From positions 3,783,001-3,847,000 of the forward strand of contig NZ_AP026966.1 of the NCBI RefSeq assembly GCF_027923905.1: DNA of 64,000 nucleotides, in the 5' to 3' direction. Origin of the DNA: Massilia varians. Its GTDB lineage: Bacteria > Pseudomonadota > Gammaproteobacteria > Burkholderiales > Burkholderiaceae_D. Shown here piece by piece: positions 36,320 through 46,261 of this stretch. The notes beneath the pieces are model-generated. The model was not told the origin of the DNA. It did not search any database and saw only the letters and a list, made by a program, of their open reading frames with translations. The number at the start of each line of letters is the position of its first letter. The first letter of the stretch is position 1. Made by a program: the position numbers and the translations under genes.

Positions 36320-37132
36320 TTATAGTTGCATCAGGTCGATCAAAATCTGGCGCGTATTCAGCGGCGCGCCGCCCAGGTGGTGCGCCAGCAGGAAGCGCAT
36401 CAGCTGCTTGCTCTGCGCCTGCGTGACCGGATCGCGGTAATCCTCGCGCTCCATGTCGAGCAGGGTCTTGCCGAGCACTACCGGCCAGACGTCGGCGGGC
36501 ACGGCTTCGCGCGCGCCCTTTTCCGGGTCGACCACGTAGTCGCGCCCGGGCTCGACCGCGGCGCGCGTGGTGGTCGAGCGCGCGAGGTCGGCGGCGACGC
36601 CTGTTTCCTTAAGTAAGGCCCGTTCGAACTTTCGCAAGACGATGGGCGGCGGTTCGCCGTGGGCCAGCTGGTTCAGGGTCGAGACATAGTGGTCGAACAA
36701 GGCCGGATGCTTGTCGTCGCGCGCCAGCAGCTTGACCAGCAGTTCGTTCAGATAAAAGCCGCACAGCAGCGCGGTCTTCTCCAGCGGCAGCATGCCGCCC
36801 ACCCATTCGGCATCGATCAGGGTGCGCAGTTCGAGCTTGCCGCTGAAGGACACCGACAGCGGCTGGAAGGTCTGCAGCACCCCGCGCAGCTTGGACAGCG
36901 GGCGCTTGGCGCCTTTCGCCACCACGCCCACGCGGCCGAAGTCGCGCGTGAACATGTCGACGATCAGGCTGGTTTCCTTGTAGGGATAGCTGTGCAGGAC
37001 GAAGCCGGGCTGGCCGGTCACGCGGGTGTCCTTTGTCGCGGGGCGCACGGGCGGCCGGCTGCGCTTGGCCGCTACCGGAACGCCGGGCTCCCGAGCTTCG
37101 ATGAGGTCGTCTGATTTTGCTTGGTCTGGCAT
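36320..37132 (-). CDS. recO: DNA repair protein RecO
   Basis: A 270-residue RecFOR pathway mediator that anneals ssDNA and loads RecA. It starts with a polar extension of about 40 residues, then the OB fold ([36 protein letters not shown], about 43-78), and a C-terminal helical region with the [16 protein letters not shown] signature (about 140). Located between era and pdxJ. Confidence 0.95.
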   Translation of the reverse strand: MPDQAKSDDLIEAREPGVPVAAKRSRPPVRPATKDTRVTGQPGFVLHSYPYKETSLIVDMFTRDFGRVGVVAKGAKRPLSKLRGVLQTFQPLSVSFSGKLELRTLIDAEWVGGMLPLEKTALLCGFYLNELLVKLLARDDKHPALFDHYVSTLNQLAHGEPPPIVLRKFERALLKETGVAADLARSTTTRAAVEPGRDYVVDPEKGAREAVPADVWPVVLGKTLLDMEREDYRDPVTQAQSKQLMRFLLAHHLGGAPLNTRQILIDLMQL

Positions 37133-37156
37133 GCGGTCGGGACGGCCTCCAAATGC

Positions 37157-38086
37157 TTACTCGTAGCCGTAGGCGCGCAGGCCCGCTTCGTTGTCGGCCC
37201 AGCCGGATTTGACCTTGACCCAGATTTCCAGGTACACGGGGCCGTCGAACAGCTTTTCCATGTCCAGGCGCGACTGGGTCGAGATTTCTTTCAGGCGCGC
37301 CCCCTTGTTACCGATGATCATGGACTTGTGCGTGTCGCGCTCGACCAGGATGGCACAGAAGATGCGGCGCAGGTTGCCCTCCTGCTGGAACTGCTCGATG
37401 ATCACGGTGCTCGTGTAGGGCAGCTCGTCGCCCAGCAGGCGGAACACCTTTTCACGCACGATCTCGGCGGCCAGGAACTTCTCGCTGCGGTCGGTGATGT
37501 CGTCCGGCCCGAAGATCGGGGCGTTTTCCGGCAGGTGGCGCTTGATCTCGTTTTCCAGCGCGTCGACCTGGAAGCGCAGCTTGGCCGAGACCGGCACGAT
37601 GGCGGTGAAGTCGCGCAGCGCGGCGATTTTTTGCGCGAACGGCATCAGGACCGCCTTGTCCTTCACGCGGTCCGATTTATTGATGACCAGCACGACCGGA
37701 ACATTCTTCGGCAGCAGGTCGAGCACCTGCTGGTCGGCCGGGCCGAAGGTGCCGGCTTCGACCAGGAACAGGATCACGTCCGAGGACGTGAGCGTGTTGG
37801 AGACGGTCTTGTTCAGCGTTTTATTCAGGGCATTCGCATGGCGGGTCTGGAAGCCCGGCGTGTCGACGTAGATGAACTGGGCATCAATGCGGGTCTGGAT
37901 GCCGGTGATGCGGTGGCGCGTGGTCTGGGCCTTACGCGAGGTGATCGACACCTTGGCGCCGATCAGCACGTTCATCAGGGTCGACTTGCCGACGTTCGGA
38001 CGGCCGACGATGGCGATATAGCCGCAGCGGAAGTTGTCAAGGGTGCCTGCGGTGTCGGTCGTGTCGGTATTCATATTCTTGCTCAT
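37157..38086 (-). CDS. era: GTPase Era
   Basis: A 309-residue GTPase binding the 3' end of 16S rRNA during 30S maturation. G1 GRPNVGKS (about residue 27), G3 DTPG, G4 NKSD, and a C-terminal KH domain with the [23 protein letters not shown] motif (about 245). The ATG overlaps the rnc stop (ATGA), so I take 38086 as the start and not the longer open frame. Confidence 0.97.
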   Translation of the reverse strand: MSKNMNTDTTDTAGTLDNFRCGYIAIVGRPNVGKSTLMNVLIGAKVSITSRKAQTTRHRITGIQTRIDAQFIYVDTPGFQTRHANALNKTLNKTVSNTLTSSDVILFLVEAGTFGPADQQVLDLLPKNVPVVLVINKSDRVKDKAVLMPFAQKIAALRDFTAIVPVSAKLRFQVDALENEIKRHLPENAPIFGPDDITDRSEKFLAAEIVREKVFRLLGDELPYTSTVIIEQFQQEGNLRRIFCAILVERDTHKSMIIGNKGARLKEISTQSRLDMEKLFDGPVYLEIWVKVKSGWADNEAGLRAYGYE

Positions 38087-38877
38087 GCGGATTTGCTGCC
38101 TGTTTGTTCTGCGCCTGCGGCGCCGTCGGTCTGGACCGTGCCGATGCCTGCCAGCTTCAGCTGGGCGGCGCGCGGTTTGCTCTTGCGGGCCGCCGGCGCC
38201 TTGGCCAGCGCCCCTTGTGCCGCTTCCAGCGCCAGCCGGGCGGCGGCCTGTTCGCCGGCGCGGCGGCTGCCGCCGCGTCCGAAGACCTGCACGTTCAGCT
38301 TCGGCACCAGGCACTCGACCTCGAATTCCTGGCTGTGGGCGGAGCCGTGCGTGGCCACCACGTTATAGGTGGGCAGCGAAATTTTCTTGCTCTGCAGGAA
38401 TTCCTGCAGCAGGGTCTTGGCATCCTTGCCCAGTGTACGCGGATCGACCGAGTCGAGCAGCGGAATGTAGAAGGCGCGGATCACGTCGCGCGCGGCATCG
38501 AAGCCGGTGTCGAGGAAGATCGCGCCCAGCAAGGCTTCCAGGGTGTCGGCCAGGATCGACGGCCGGCGGAAACCGCCCGACTTCAGCTCGCCCTCGCCCA
38601 GGCGCAGGAACTGCGACAGCTCGAGCTTCTGGGCGATCTCGAACAGCGACTGCTGCTTGACCAGGTTGGCGCGCAGGCGCGACAGATCGCCTTCGTCGAG
38701 GTTGGTGAAGCGCTCGTACAGGATCGAGGCCACGACGCAGTTCAGGATCGAGTCGCCGAGGAACTCCAGGCGTTCGTTATGCAGCGCGCTATGGCTACGG
38801 TGGGTCAGGGCTTGCTGGAGCAGGCCGGTGTCCCGGAACGTGTAAGCCAAGCGTGTTTGCAATAACTGTAGATTCAT
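38083..38877 (-). CDS. rnc: Ribonuclease III
   Basis: A 264-residue double-strand RNA endonuclease. The catalytic signature [13 protein letters not shown] (about residues 34-46) and the second acidic cluster [13 protein letters not shown] (about 110-122) are intact, followed by a dsRNA-binding domain (about 155-225). A positively charged A/K-rich tail of about 35 residues extends past the E. coli enzyme length of 226. Translationally coupled to era. Confidence 0.97.
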   Translation of the reverse strand: MNLQLLQTRLAYTFRDTGLLQQALTHRSHSALHNERLEFLGDSILNCVVASILYERFTNLDEGDLSRLRANLVKQQSLFEIAQKLELSQFLRLGEGELKSGGFRRPSILADTLEALLGAIFLDTGFDAARDVIRAFYIPLLDSVDPRTLGKDAKTLLQEFLQSKKISLPTYNVVATHGSAHSQEFEVECLVPKLNVQVFGRGGSRRAGEQAAARLALEAAQGALAKAPAARKSKPRAAQLKLAGIGTVQTDGAAGAEQTGSKSA

Positions 38878-38925
38878 TGTGCTGTCGTGGTTGCACCAGG
38901 CACCCGGTGCCCGGCGTGTTGCCTG

Positions 38926-39336
38926 TTACCGGGCCGCGGTCGCGGCCCCATCTGCTTCTTTTGCCGCATTCGCACCGCTCGGATCGGTCGTGCCCGCATA
39001 GTCGATCACGATGCTGACATTGCCCACCAGCGGCACCCGTTTCTCGTAGGCGAAGCTGACCTGGGTCTCGCCGCCGTCGCGGGTGATGGCCAGGTCGCGG
39101 CCGTTGATGGCGGTGACGTTGTTCATGCCGGCGTTCTTGTCGAAGGCTACCTGTATTTCGCGTGGCGTGCCGCCAGCTTCCTTGGCGCGCACAATCGCCT
39201 CCTTGATCGCGCTGTACTCGAAGTACGTGGGCAGCAGCTTGAGCGCGAACACGGCGGCCACGCCGAGGACGGCCAGGACGAGGATCAGGCCGGTCAGGGA
39301 CATGCCGGCTTGCTTGCTGGGTGCTTGGTGACGCAT
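38926..39336 (-). CDS. DUF4845 domain membrane protein
   Basis: A 136-residue protein with a single N-terminal TM helix (GMSLTGLILVLAVLGVAAVFALKL, about residues 11-34) resembling a pilin-like start, then a small extracytoplasmic domain. DUF4845 proteins occupy this lepB-rnc slot in many Beta- and Gammaproteobacteria. Function is unknown. It is co-oriented with lepB (15-bp gap) and rnc. Confidence 0.88.
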   Translation of the reverse strand: MRHQAPSKQAGMSLTGLILVLAVLGVAAVFALKLLPTYFEYSAIKEAIVRAKEAGGTPREIQVAFDKNAGMNNVTAINGRDLAITRDGGETQVSFAYEKRVPLVGNVSIVIDYAGTTDPSGANAAKEADGAATAAR

Positions 39337-39351
39337 CGTGGATCTCCCGGA

Positions 39352-40281
39352 TTACTGGATGCCGCCAATCCGTTTCGGATTGCTGAAGTTCATCCAGACG
39401 ACGATCGCCTTGCCAACAATGTTTTTATCCGGCACGAAGCCCCAATAGCGGCTGTCGGCACTGTTGTCGCGGTTATCGCCCATCATGAAATAGTTGCCTG
39501 GAGGTACGATACAGGTAAATTTATCGTACGAATAGTCGCAGGCTTCACGATTTGGGAAATTGTCCACAGCGCCGAGGTCGAGCGTGCGCTTGCCCTCGGT
39601 GTTCAGGATGCGGTGCGCCACCCCGCTTTCCTTGCCGGGCAGCTGCTCGATGAACTGCTTGTGGTAGATCGGGTGCTGGTCGTCCAGGTAGTCGTCCATC
39701 GGGGTGTACTGGACCGGCTTGCCGTTCACGGTCAGGCGCTTGTCTTCGTAGGTGATGGTGTCGCCGGGCACGCCGATGACGCGCTTGATGTAGTCCTGGC
39801 CCATATCCTTCGGATACTTGAACACCATGACGTCGCCGCGCTGCGGGTCGCCCACTTCGATCACCTTCTTGTTGACGATCGGCAGGCGCACGCCGTAGGC
39901 GTACTTGTTCACGAGGATGAAGTCACCCACCAGCAAGGTCGGCACCATCGACGAGGACGGGATCTTGAACGGTTCCCACAGGAAGGAGCGTAGGATGAAG
40001 ACCAGCGCGATCACCGGGAAGAAGCTGCCCGAGTACTCGATCCAGGTCGGCTGGCGCAGGTGCGCCTGCTCGATGGCGGCGCGCCCGTTGCCGCTGTCGA
40101 CCTTGATGCCCTCGGCGGTCAGCTTCCGGGTGCGGGCGTCGTATTCGGCCAGGGCGGCGTCGGCCTTGCGGCGGCGCGCCTTGGCCAGCACGAACACGTC
40201 CAGGCACCAGATCACTCCGGTCACCACCATCAGGACGAACAGGATCAGAGCAAAATTGCTCAGGATGGGTTGCATATCCAT
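39352..40281 (-). CDS. lepB: Signal peptidase I
   Basis: A 309-residue inner-membrane protease removing Sec signal peptides. Two N-terminal TM segments (about 7-30 and 80-97), catalytic Ser in PSSSMVPTLLVGDF (about 109-122), general-base Lys in DYIKRVIGVPGDTI (about 170), and the C-terminal GDNRDNSADSRYWGFVP box. It abuts lepA, the classical lepAB operon. Confidence 0.97.
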   Translation of the reverse strand: MDMQPILSNFALILFVLMVVTGVIWCLDVFVLAKARRRKADAALAEYDARTRKLTAEGIKVDSGNGRAAIEQAHLRQPTWIEYSGSFFPVIALVFILRSFLWEPFKIPSSSMVPTLLVGDFILVNKYAYGVRLPIVNKKVIEVGDPQRGDVMVFKYPKDMGQDYIKRVIGVPGDTITYEDKRLTVNGKPVQYTPMDDYLDDQHPIYHKQFIEQLPGKESGVAHRILNTEGKRTLDLGAVDNFPNREACDYSYDKFTCIVPPGNYFMMGDNRDNSADSRYWGFVPDKNIVGKAIVVWMNFSNPKRIGGIQ

Positions 40282-42075
40282 TTATTTTTCTTCCACCTGG
40301 AGGATGGCCAGGAAGGCTTCCTGCGGGATCTCCACCGAGCCGACCTGCTTCATGCGCTTCTTGCCGGCCTTTTGCTTTTCCAACAGCTTCTTCTTGCGCG
40401 AGATGTCGCCGCCATAGCACTTGGCCAGCACGTTCTTGCGCAACGCCTTGACGTTCTCGCGCGAGATGATGGTGGCGCCGATCGCCGCCTGGATCGCCAC
40501 GTCGAACATCTGGCGCGGGATCAGTTCGCGCATCTTGGCCGCCACCTGGCGCCCGCGATAGGGGGCGTTGGCGCGGTGCACGATGATGGCGAGGGCGTCG
40601 ACCTTCTCGCTGTTGATCAGCATGTCGACCTTCACCACGTCGGAGGCGCGGTTTTCCTTGAACTCGTAGTCCATCGAGGCATAGCCGCGCGAGGTCGACT
40701 TCAGGCGGTCGAAGAAGTCCAGCACGATCTCGGCCATCGGGATCTCGTACACCAGCTTGACCTGGCGGCCGTGGTAGGCCATGTCCATCTGCACGCCGCG
40801 CTTGCCGTTACACAGGGTCATGACGGCGCCGACGTACTCTTGCGGCATGTACAGGTTGACGGTGACGATCGGCTCGCGGATCTCGGCGATCTTCGACGGT
40901 TCCGGCATCTTGGACGGGTTGTCGACGCGCAGCTGGGTGCCGTCGCGCATCTCGACCTCGTACACCACGGTCGGCGCCGTGGTGATCAGGTCCATGTCGA
41001 ATTCGCGCTCCAGGCGTTCCTGCACGATCTCCATGTGCAGCAGGCCCAGGAAGCCGCAGCGGAAGCCGAAGCCCAGCGCCTGCGACACTTCCGGCTCGTA
41101 CTGCAGCGCGGCGTCGTTCAGCTTCAGTTTTTCCAGCGAGTCGCGCAGGGCGTCGTACTGGTTGGCTTCCACCGGGAACAGGCCGGCGAAGACCTGCGGC
41201 TGGACTTCCTTGAAGCCCGGCAGCGGGCTCGGTGCCGGCTTGTTGGCCAAGGTGACGGTGTCGCCCACCTTGGCGGCGGTCAGTTCCTTGATGCCGGCGA
41301 TGATGAAGCCCACCTGCCCCGCCGACAGTTCCGGCAGCGAGACCGAGCGCGGGGTGAACACGCCGATGTTCTCGACCAGCTGCTGCGAGCCGGTCGCCAT
41401 CAGGAGGATCTTGTCCTTCGGACGCAGGGTGCCGTTGACCACGCGCACCAGCATCACGACGCCCACGTAGGGGTCGTACCAGGAGTCGATGATCAGGGCC
41501 TGCAGCGGCGCGTCCTTGTCGCCCTTGGGCGGCGGGACCCTGGCGACCAGGGTTTCCAGCACGTCTTCCACGCCCAGGCCGGTCTTGGCCGAGCAGGTGG
41601 TGGCGTCGGAGGCGTCGAGGCCGATCACGTCCTCGATTTCCTTCTTGGCGTTGTCCGGATCGGCGTGCGGCAGGTCGATCTTGTTCAGGATCGGGATGAC
41701 TTCCACGCCCAGGTCGAGCGCGGTGTAGCAGTTCGCCACGGTCTGGGCTTCCACGCCCTGGCTGGCGTCGACCACCAGCAGCGCGCCTTCGCAGGCCGAC
41801 AGCGAGCGCGAGACTTCGTAGGAGAAGTCGACGTGGCCCGGGGTGTCGATCAGGTTCAGGTTGTAGATCTGGCCGTCGCGCGCCTTGTACTGCAGCGCCG
41901 CGGTCTGGGCCTTGATGGTGATGCCGCGCTCGCGTTCCAGGTCCATCGAATCGAGCACCTGCGCGTCCATCTCGCGCTCGGACAAGCCGCCGCACAGCTG
42001 AATGATGCGATCGGCCAGGGTCGATTTGCCGTGGTCGATGTGGGCGATGATGGAGAAGTTACGTATGTTGTTCAT
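40282..42075 (-). CDS. lepA: Elongation factor 4 (LepA)
   Basis: A 597-residue ribosomal translocase-like GTPase. G1 [10 protein letters not shown]3 DTPGHVDF, G4 NKID, EF-G-like domains II, III and V, and the LepA-specific C-terminal domain ([20 protein letters not shown] and later). ATG 42075 ([12 protein letters not shown]) is the start; a TTG six bases upstream is less likely. Confidence 0.97.
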   Translation of the reverse strand: MNNIRNFSIIAHIDHGKSTLADRIIQLCGGLSEREMDAQVLDSMDLERERGITIKAQTAALQYKARDGQIYNLNLIDTPGHVDFSYEVSRSLSACEGALLVVDASQGVEAQTVANCYTALDLGVEVIPILNKIDLPHADPDNAKKEIEDVIGLDASDATTCSAKTGLGVEDVLETLVARVPPPKGDKDAPLQALIIDSWYDPYVGVVMLVRVVNGTLRPKDKILLMATGSQQLVENIGVFTPRSVSLPELSAGQVGFIIAGIKELTAAKVGDTVTLANKPAPSPLPGFKEVQPQVFAGLFPVEANQYDALRDSLEKLKLNDAALQYEPEVSQALGFGFRCGFLGLLHMEIVQERLEREFDMDLITTAPTVVYEVEMRDGTQLRVDNPSKMPEPSKIAEIREPIVTVNLYMPQEYVGAVMTLCNGKRGVQMDMAYHGRQVKLVYEIPMAEIVLDFFDRLKSTSRGYASMDYEFKENRASDVVKVDMLINSEKVDALAIIVHRANAPYRGRQVAAKMRELIPRQMFDVAIQAAIGATIISRENVKALRKNVLAKCYGGDISRKKKLLEKQKAGKKRMKQVGSVEIPQEAFLAILQVEEK

Positions 42076-42452
42076 TAACAAAGCTCAAAACCAAAAAGGC
42101 CGCGGGCAGCGCGGCAGGCGACGACAACGAATAGGTGCAATGCAAAAAAGCGCTTCCAGAAGGGCATGCCGGCCCCCGGTCGAAGCGCTCGATGAAGCGA
42201 ATGAAAAGCGTGGCGACAGGCGTGCAGGCGGCCGGCGCTTTTCCGACCCCGGCATTTTACCGGATTCCGCGCTGGAAAGCCCGGTTTTGCGGCTGGCGAG
42301 GGGGAGAAAGGCTGGTTTTTGTTGAAGCGGAGGGTGGCAGAGGCGTTTGGTAGGGTGGACGGCTTCGCCGTCCGCGCGTTCAGCCAACCGGAGAACAGCC
42401 GCGCAGGCCGCACAAGCTTGATTTGAACGCGCGGACGGCAGAGCCGTCCACC
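42076..42452. other. 377-bp gap upstream of lepA
   Basis: No coding potential is seen. It holds the lepA leader, a hairpin around 42149-42187 (GCGCTTC...GAAGCGC), and repeat copy 2 at its right end (42350-42456). Open frames here are shadows with arginine-rich composition. Confidence 0.6.
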
Positions 42453-42456
42453 CTAC
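42350..42456. repeat. Paired-arm GTAGGGTGGACGGC repeat, copy 2
   Basis: The most regular copy. The left arm GTAGGGTGGACGGC-TTC-GCCGTCC and right arm GGACGGC-AGA-GCCGTCCACCCTAC form an inverted pair about 107 bp long, each arm also folding into its own hairpin. The minus-strand glutaredoxin stop codon TAG (42455-42453) lies inside the right arm. Confidence 0.85.
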
Positions 42457-42725
42457 GCGGCAGCCCTGGCGCAGGCATCCGCCCAGCCGCGGGCCGCCAC
42501 CGGATCGAGGAAGTAATGGCACAGCTCCTCGCCCTCCGGAGCGCCGTACAGCACCGGCACCAGCTCGTCGAAACGCGCCACCAGCGCCGGATCGGCGTCA
42601 ACATCGACCACGGCGACCTCGAAGCGCTCCCCGGGCTGCTGCAGGGCCAGCAAGGCCTGCAGCATGTCTTCGCACAGGTGGCAGTAGCTGCGCGAGTACA
42701 GCGTGAACGGGACCAATCGCATCAT
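42453..42725 (-). CDS. Glutaredoxin family protein
   Basis: A 90-residue thioredoxin-fold protein with the redox motif YCHLCEDM (CxxC, residues 15-18), of the DUF836-type glutaredoxin-like group. The expected PVLYG follows near residue 58. It overlaps the mucD stop by 4 bp (ATGA), so it is coupled to the envelope-stress operon and may help thiol homeostasis. Its stop codon is supplied by a repeat element. Confidence 0.88.
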   Translation of the reverse strand: MMRLVPFTLYSRSYCHLCEDMLQALLALQQPGERFEVAVVDVDADPALVARFDELVPVLYGAPEGEELCHYFLDPVAARGWADACARAAA

Positions 42726-44200
42726 TGGCGCGGCTTGACGACGACGTACTGGGTGACGTCGTCACGGCGCACCAGGAGGGCCACCGGTTTTTTCGGGTCC
42801 AGCTTGGCGACCAGGCCGTTGAACTGGGCGACGCTGCTCACCGGGGTATTGCCCACCTGCGAGACGATGTCGCCCGGGCGGATGCCGGCGGTGGCGGCAC
42901 TGCCTTCGGCGTTCTCGACCAGCACGCCGCCGTCGATGCCGGCTTCGGCGCGCGCAGCCGCCGGGATGTCCGAGACCACCAGGCCGAGCGCGTTGGGCGC
43001 GGCGCCGGGAGTCGGCTTCTTGGGCGTCGGACGGGCGGTCGGGGAACGCTCTTCCTGCAGTTCGACGATGGTCACCGGCAGCTCGAGCTGGGTGCCGCGG
43101 CGCCATACGGTGACGGTGGCGCGGCTGCCGACCTTGGTGGCGCCGACCAGGCGCGGCAGGTCGCGGGTGGTCTCGATCGGCTGGCCGTTGAACTTCAGGA
43201 TGATGTCGCCGACCTTGATGCCGCCCTTCTCGGCCGGGCCGCCGGCTTCCACCATCGACACTTCCGCCCCGCGCGCCTTGCCCAGGCCGAGCGACTCGGC
43301 GACGTCGCGCGTGACTTCGCCGATCTGCACGCCCAGGCGGCCGCGCGTGACCTTGCCGGTGGTTTTCAGCTGCTCGGACACGCGCATGACCTCGTCGATC
43401 GGCACGGCGAAGGAAATGCCGTTGTAGGCGCCCGAGAGCGTGGCGATCTGCGAGTTGATGCCGATCACCTCGCCGCGCACGTTGATCAGCGGGCCGCCCG
43501 AGTTGCCCGGATTGACTGCGACGTCGGACTGGATCAGCGGCAGGTATTCGCCGGTGTCGCGCGACTTGGCCGAGATGATGCCGGCGGTGACGGTGTTGTC
43601 GAGGCCGAAGGGCGAGCCGATCGCCACCACCCATTCGCCGACCCGGATCTTGCTGGAGTCGCCGGTGCGCAGGTAAGGCAGGTTGCTGGCCGAGAGCTTG
43701 AGCAGGGCCACGTCGGAACGGCGGTCGGCGCCCAGCACCTTGGCCTTGAATTCGCGGCGGTCGGTGAGCGTGACGGTGACTTCGTCGGCGCCTTCGACCA
43801 CGTGGGCATTGGTGAGCACGAAGCCGTCGGCGGAAATGATGAAGCCGGAACCGACGCCGCGCGTGACCTGCTCCTCGGCGCCGCCCTGCCCGCCCGGACG
43901 GCCCTGGCCGCGCCCGCCCCCGCGGGGAATCTGGCCGCCGAAGAAGCGGCGCAGGAATTCCTGCATCTCCTCTTCGCCCGGCATGCCCTGGCCGCGCGTG
44001 ACGCGCTCGGTGGTGCGGATGTTGACCACGGCGGGTCCGACCTTGTCGATCAGGTCGGAGAAATCGGGCAGGCCGGTGACGACCGGGGTCTGCACCGGCG
44101 CCGCGGCCATGGCGCTGTCGGGAAGGAAGGCACAGCTCGCTGCGACCAGCAGGGCCGGCAGGTACATGCGGAGTGGACGATGCTTGGATTCACGGGTCAT
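42722..44200 (-). CDS. mucD: Do family periplasmic serine endopeptidase (MucD/DegP-like)
   Basis: A 492-residue protease-chaperone of the periplasm. Signal peptide about 1-33 (SAMAAA), trypsin-like domain with His in LTNAHVV, Asp in RRSDVALLKL and Ser in NPGNSGGPLI, and then two PDZ domains (about 270-365 and 395-485). A Gly/Gln/Arg-rich insert (PRGGGRGQGRPGGQGG, about 95-110) sits in the LA-loop position. Located downstream of rpoE-rseA, it is a likely sigma-E target. Confidence 0.95.
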   Translation of the reverse strand: MTRESKHRPLRMYLPALLVAASCAFLPDSAMAAAPVQTPVVTGLPDFSDLIDKVGPAVVNIRTTERVTRGQGMPGEEEMQEFLRRFFGGQIPRGGGRGQGRPGGQGGAEEQVTRGVGSGFIISADGFVLTNAHVVEGADEVTVTLTDRREFKAKVLGADRRSDVALLKLSASNLPYLRTGDSSKIRVGEWVVAIGSPFGLDNTVTAGIISAKSRDTGEYLPLIQSDVAVNPGNSGGPLINVRGEVIGINSQIATLSGAYNGISFAVPIDEVMRVSEQLKTTGKVTRGRLGVQIGEVTRDVAESLGLGKARGAEVSMVEAGGPAEKGGIKVGDIILKFNGQPIETTRDLPRLVGATKVGSRATVTVWRRGTQLELPVTIVELQEERSPTARPTPKKPTPGAAPNALGLVVSDIPAAARAEAGIDGGVLVENAEGSAATAGIRPGDIVSQVGNTPVSSVAQFNGLVAKLDPKKPVALLVRRDDVTQYVVVKPRQ

Positions 44201-44421
44201 GGGCTTGGCGTAGGATGGCTGAGATTGACTTTATGGTAAGCCAAAATACGCGCTTTGTCGCGCCGTACGCGGGGGCATGCCGCAGCCATCGACGCCGGAT
44301 ACCGGACGGGAAAAAGTGTTGGAAGACTTATATACAGAATGAATCAGATGAGCCGTGTGATATGCCGCGCATATCAGGGGTGCCGCGTCGGCGTCGCGCA
44401 CGACACGGCCGCGCCGCCAGC

Positions 44422-44826
44422 CTACAGGCGCTTGACGGCGGCCGCGGCGGTATCGGGGAGAGGTCCGTCGCGCGGCGTGACGCCGGGCCCGGCCATCTTG
44501 CCGCCACCCAGCGATTCGGGGCCCGCCGTGACCGCCGGCGCGATCGCCGCCAGCGCATCGGCCGCCGTCGCCGGGCGCGTCGGCGGGCGCCGCAGCGGCG
44601 TGGCTTCGGCGGCCAGCCGGTCCGCCAGGCGCAGCGCGAAGCCGGGCGAGAGTTCCGCCTCCAGGGGCTCGGCGCGCAGGGCGTCGCCGATGCGGTGGTA
44701 GAGATCCCAGGTCTGCCGCCCATCGGCCTCGCGCAGGGCCGCCAGCGCGAGCTCGAGGTCGGCATCCGGCAGTTCGCCATCCGCAAAGGCTGATATGTAT
44801 TCGCGTATCTTCTTGTTCGTTTCCAT
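44422..44826 (-). CDS. rseA: RseA-type anti-sigma-E protein, short form without TM segment
   Basis: The N-terminal 75 residues match the RseA sigma-E-binding domain (REYISAFADGEL and TWDLYHRIGDALR). The remaining about 60 residues are Ala/Pro-rich and polar, with no hydrophobic stretch long enough for a membrane helix, and the protein stops at residue 134. RseA proteins normally have about 170-215 residues with one TM helix and a periplasmic tail cut by DegS and RseP. The start is ATG 44826, not the TTG at 44856. No rseB follows; the 221 bp to mucD contains no gene. Confidence 0.8.
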   Translation of the reverse strand: METNKKIREYISAFADGELPDADLELALAALREADGRQTWDLYHRIGDALRAEPLEAELSPGFALRLADRLAAEATPLRRPPTRPATAADALAAIAPAVTAGPESLGGGKMAGPGVTPRDGPLPDTAAAAVKRL

Positions 44827-44885
44827 CTGATAACCCGTCGGCGTCGGTCTGTTCAATTTGTCGCGTCTCTGTACGATCCTGCTAC

Positions 44886-45488
44886 CTACCGACGTTTGTC
44901 AACCGGGAAATCGAGCAATGGGCGCAATTTCTCAGCAATGACTTCGCGTGCACGGAAAATCCGGCTGCGTACGGTTCCTATCGGACACGCCATGACCTCG
45001 GAGATTTCTTCGTAGCTCAATCCTTCTATTTCTCGCAAAACAATTGCCGTTCGCAATTCCAGCGGCAGTGCTTCCATCGCCGCATTGACTGTGTGGGCAA
45101 TCTGCTTGCTCGCCAACACCGATTCGGGTGTGTTGATGTCACGCAGGCTGTCCGCGTCGTCGAACCCCTCGGCCCGCTCGGCGTCGGCGTCGGTCGAGGT
45201 CGGCGCGCGGCGGCCCTGTGTCACCAGGAAGTTCTTGGCCGTGTTGATTCCGATGCGATACAGCCAGGTGTAGAAGGCGGAATCGCCGCGGAAGTGGCGC
45301 AGGGCGCGGAAAGCCTTGATGAAGGTCTCTTGCACGACGTCTTCGGCTTCGGCCGGATCGTGCACGAGGCGCGACACCAGGCGCATCAGGCGGCGCTGGT
45401 ATTTGGCCACGAGCAGGTCGAACGCGGCCCGGTCGCCAGCCTGGACGCGCTCCACCAACACCTGATCTCCCTCGCGTTCTGTCGTCAC
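44886..45488 (-). CDS. rpoE: RNA polymerase sigma factor RpoE (ECF sigma-E)
   Basis: A 200-residue extracytoplasmic-function sigma factor. Region 2 (FDLLVAKYQRRLMRLVSRLVHDPAEAEDVVQETFIKAFR, about 25-63) and region 4 (EGLSYEEISEVMACPIGTVRSRIFRAREVI, about 158-187) are canonical. The GTG at 45488 is chosen from the family's usual N-terminus (EREGDQVLVERVQAGD); the frame stays open upstream into the YgfX-like gene. It is preceded by a sigma-E-type promoter, so autoregulation is likely. Confidence 0.95.
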   Translation of the reverse strand: MTTEREGDQVLVERVQAGDRAAFDLLVAKYQRRLMRLVSRLVHDPAEAEDVVQETFIKAFRALRHFRGDSAFYTWLYRIGINTAKNFLVTQGRRAPTSTDADAERAEGFDDADSLRDINTPESVLASKQIAHTVNAAMEALPLELRTAIVLREIEGLSYEEISEVMACPIGTVRSRIFRAREVIAEKLRPLLDFPVDKRR

Positions 45489-45524
45489 GGACCCTGCCCC
45501 ATCGGCTGCAGCGGCCCTCCTGCG

Positions 45525-45551
45525 TAAGAGTTGGCCCGCTGCAATAAGTTC
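45525..45551 (-). promoter_or_regulatory. Sigma-E-type autoregulatory promoter
   Basis: -35 GAACTT (45551-45546), 16-bp spacer, -10 TCTTA (45529-45525), close to the sigma-E consensus GAACTT-N16-TCTGA. It lies 37 bp before the rpoE start and overlaps the end of the preceding gene. Confidence 0.75.
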
Positions 45552-46104
45552 AAAGTATTTTGTGCTCCGCCGGCGACCCGCCCGAGGTCTGGACGCCGGC
45601 GCCGAGCGCCACCGCCAGGGCGCGGAATGCCTCCGGCGACAGGCTGTCCGGCAGCACGGCCACGGAAGGACGCGCCGGGGCGCGCAAGACCAGCCGGCAG
45701 CGCCGCATCCAGCCGTGCGCACACCCGTTCGCCCCTGCGACACCCGCGTCGTCGCCGATTTCCAGGCACAGCAGCAACATGCGCGGCCACAGCGTGGAGC
45801 CGGCCGACAGCCTTGCCGGCAAGCCCGCGCGTTTGTCCTGCCGCACACCCTGTTGTACCGTCAGGCGTAGCTGGCCGGGTCCAGAAATATCAATGCGATG
45901 CACCGTTGCAGCACGCAGCGCGGCACGCAGCACGCATGCCGCGGCGAACAGCAGCGCAGCCGCCACACAGGGCGCTCCGGCAAAGCGCGCAGGCGTGGCC
46001 AGGCCCACGGCGCACGCGGCCGCGAACAGGGAAGCGCCGAAGCCGGCCAGCAGGCAACGCAGGCGGCGTGACGGCGCAACGACGACGCTCAGCGCGATCG
46101 ACAT
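45550..46104 (-). CDS. YgfX-like membrane protein, unknown function
   Basis: A 184-residue protein with two hydrophobic segments near the N-terminus (about 14-35 and 43-65), then a soluble domain with GPGQLRLTVQQG and a Trp-containing strand pattern, as in YgfX/CptA-like proteins. Identity is weak. The gene sits in the fabF-rpoE gap, a position often taken by such a small membrane protein in this group. Its last codon overlaps the rpoE promoter. Confidence 0.55.
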   Translation of the reverse strand: MSIALSVVVAPSRRLRCLLAGFGASLFAAACAVGLATPARFAGAPCVAAALLFAAACVLRAALRAATVHRIDISGPGQLRLTVQQGVRQDKRAGLPARLSAGSTLWPRMLLLCLEIGDDAGVAGANGCAHGWMRRCRLVLRAPARPSVAVLPDSLSPEAFRALAVALGAGVQTSGGSPAEHKIL

Positions 46105-46211
46105 GGTTCTTCAGCGAGGAGAGGAAGGGGCGCCGCAGCCCGGAGGCGGACGGAGGAGATACAGGGGGATGTACTGCTTGATGCGCAGGACCGAACGACA
46201 CAGCCTGCAGG

Positions 46212-46258
46212 CGCCCATCCCGGTTAGACCGGAATGGGCGTGGTCTGGTTCAGACCGA
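46212..46258 (-). terminator. Double hairpin after fabF
   Basis: CGCCCAT-CCCGGT/ACCGGA-ATGGGCG (46212-46240) and GGTCTG-GTT-CAGACC (about 46242-46256) lie just after the fabF stop. Neither has a good T-run, so termination strength is uncertain. Confidence 0.5.
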
Positions 46259-46261
46259 CGG

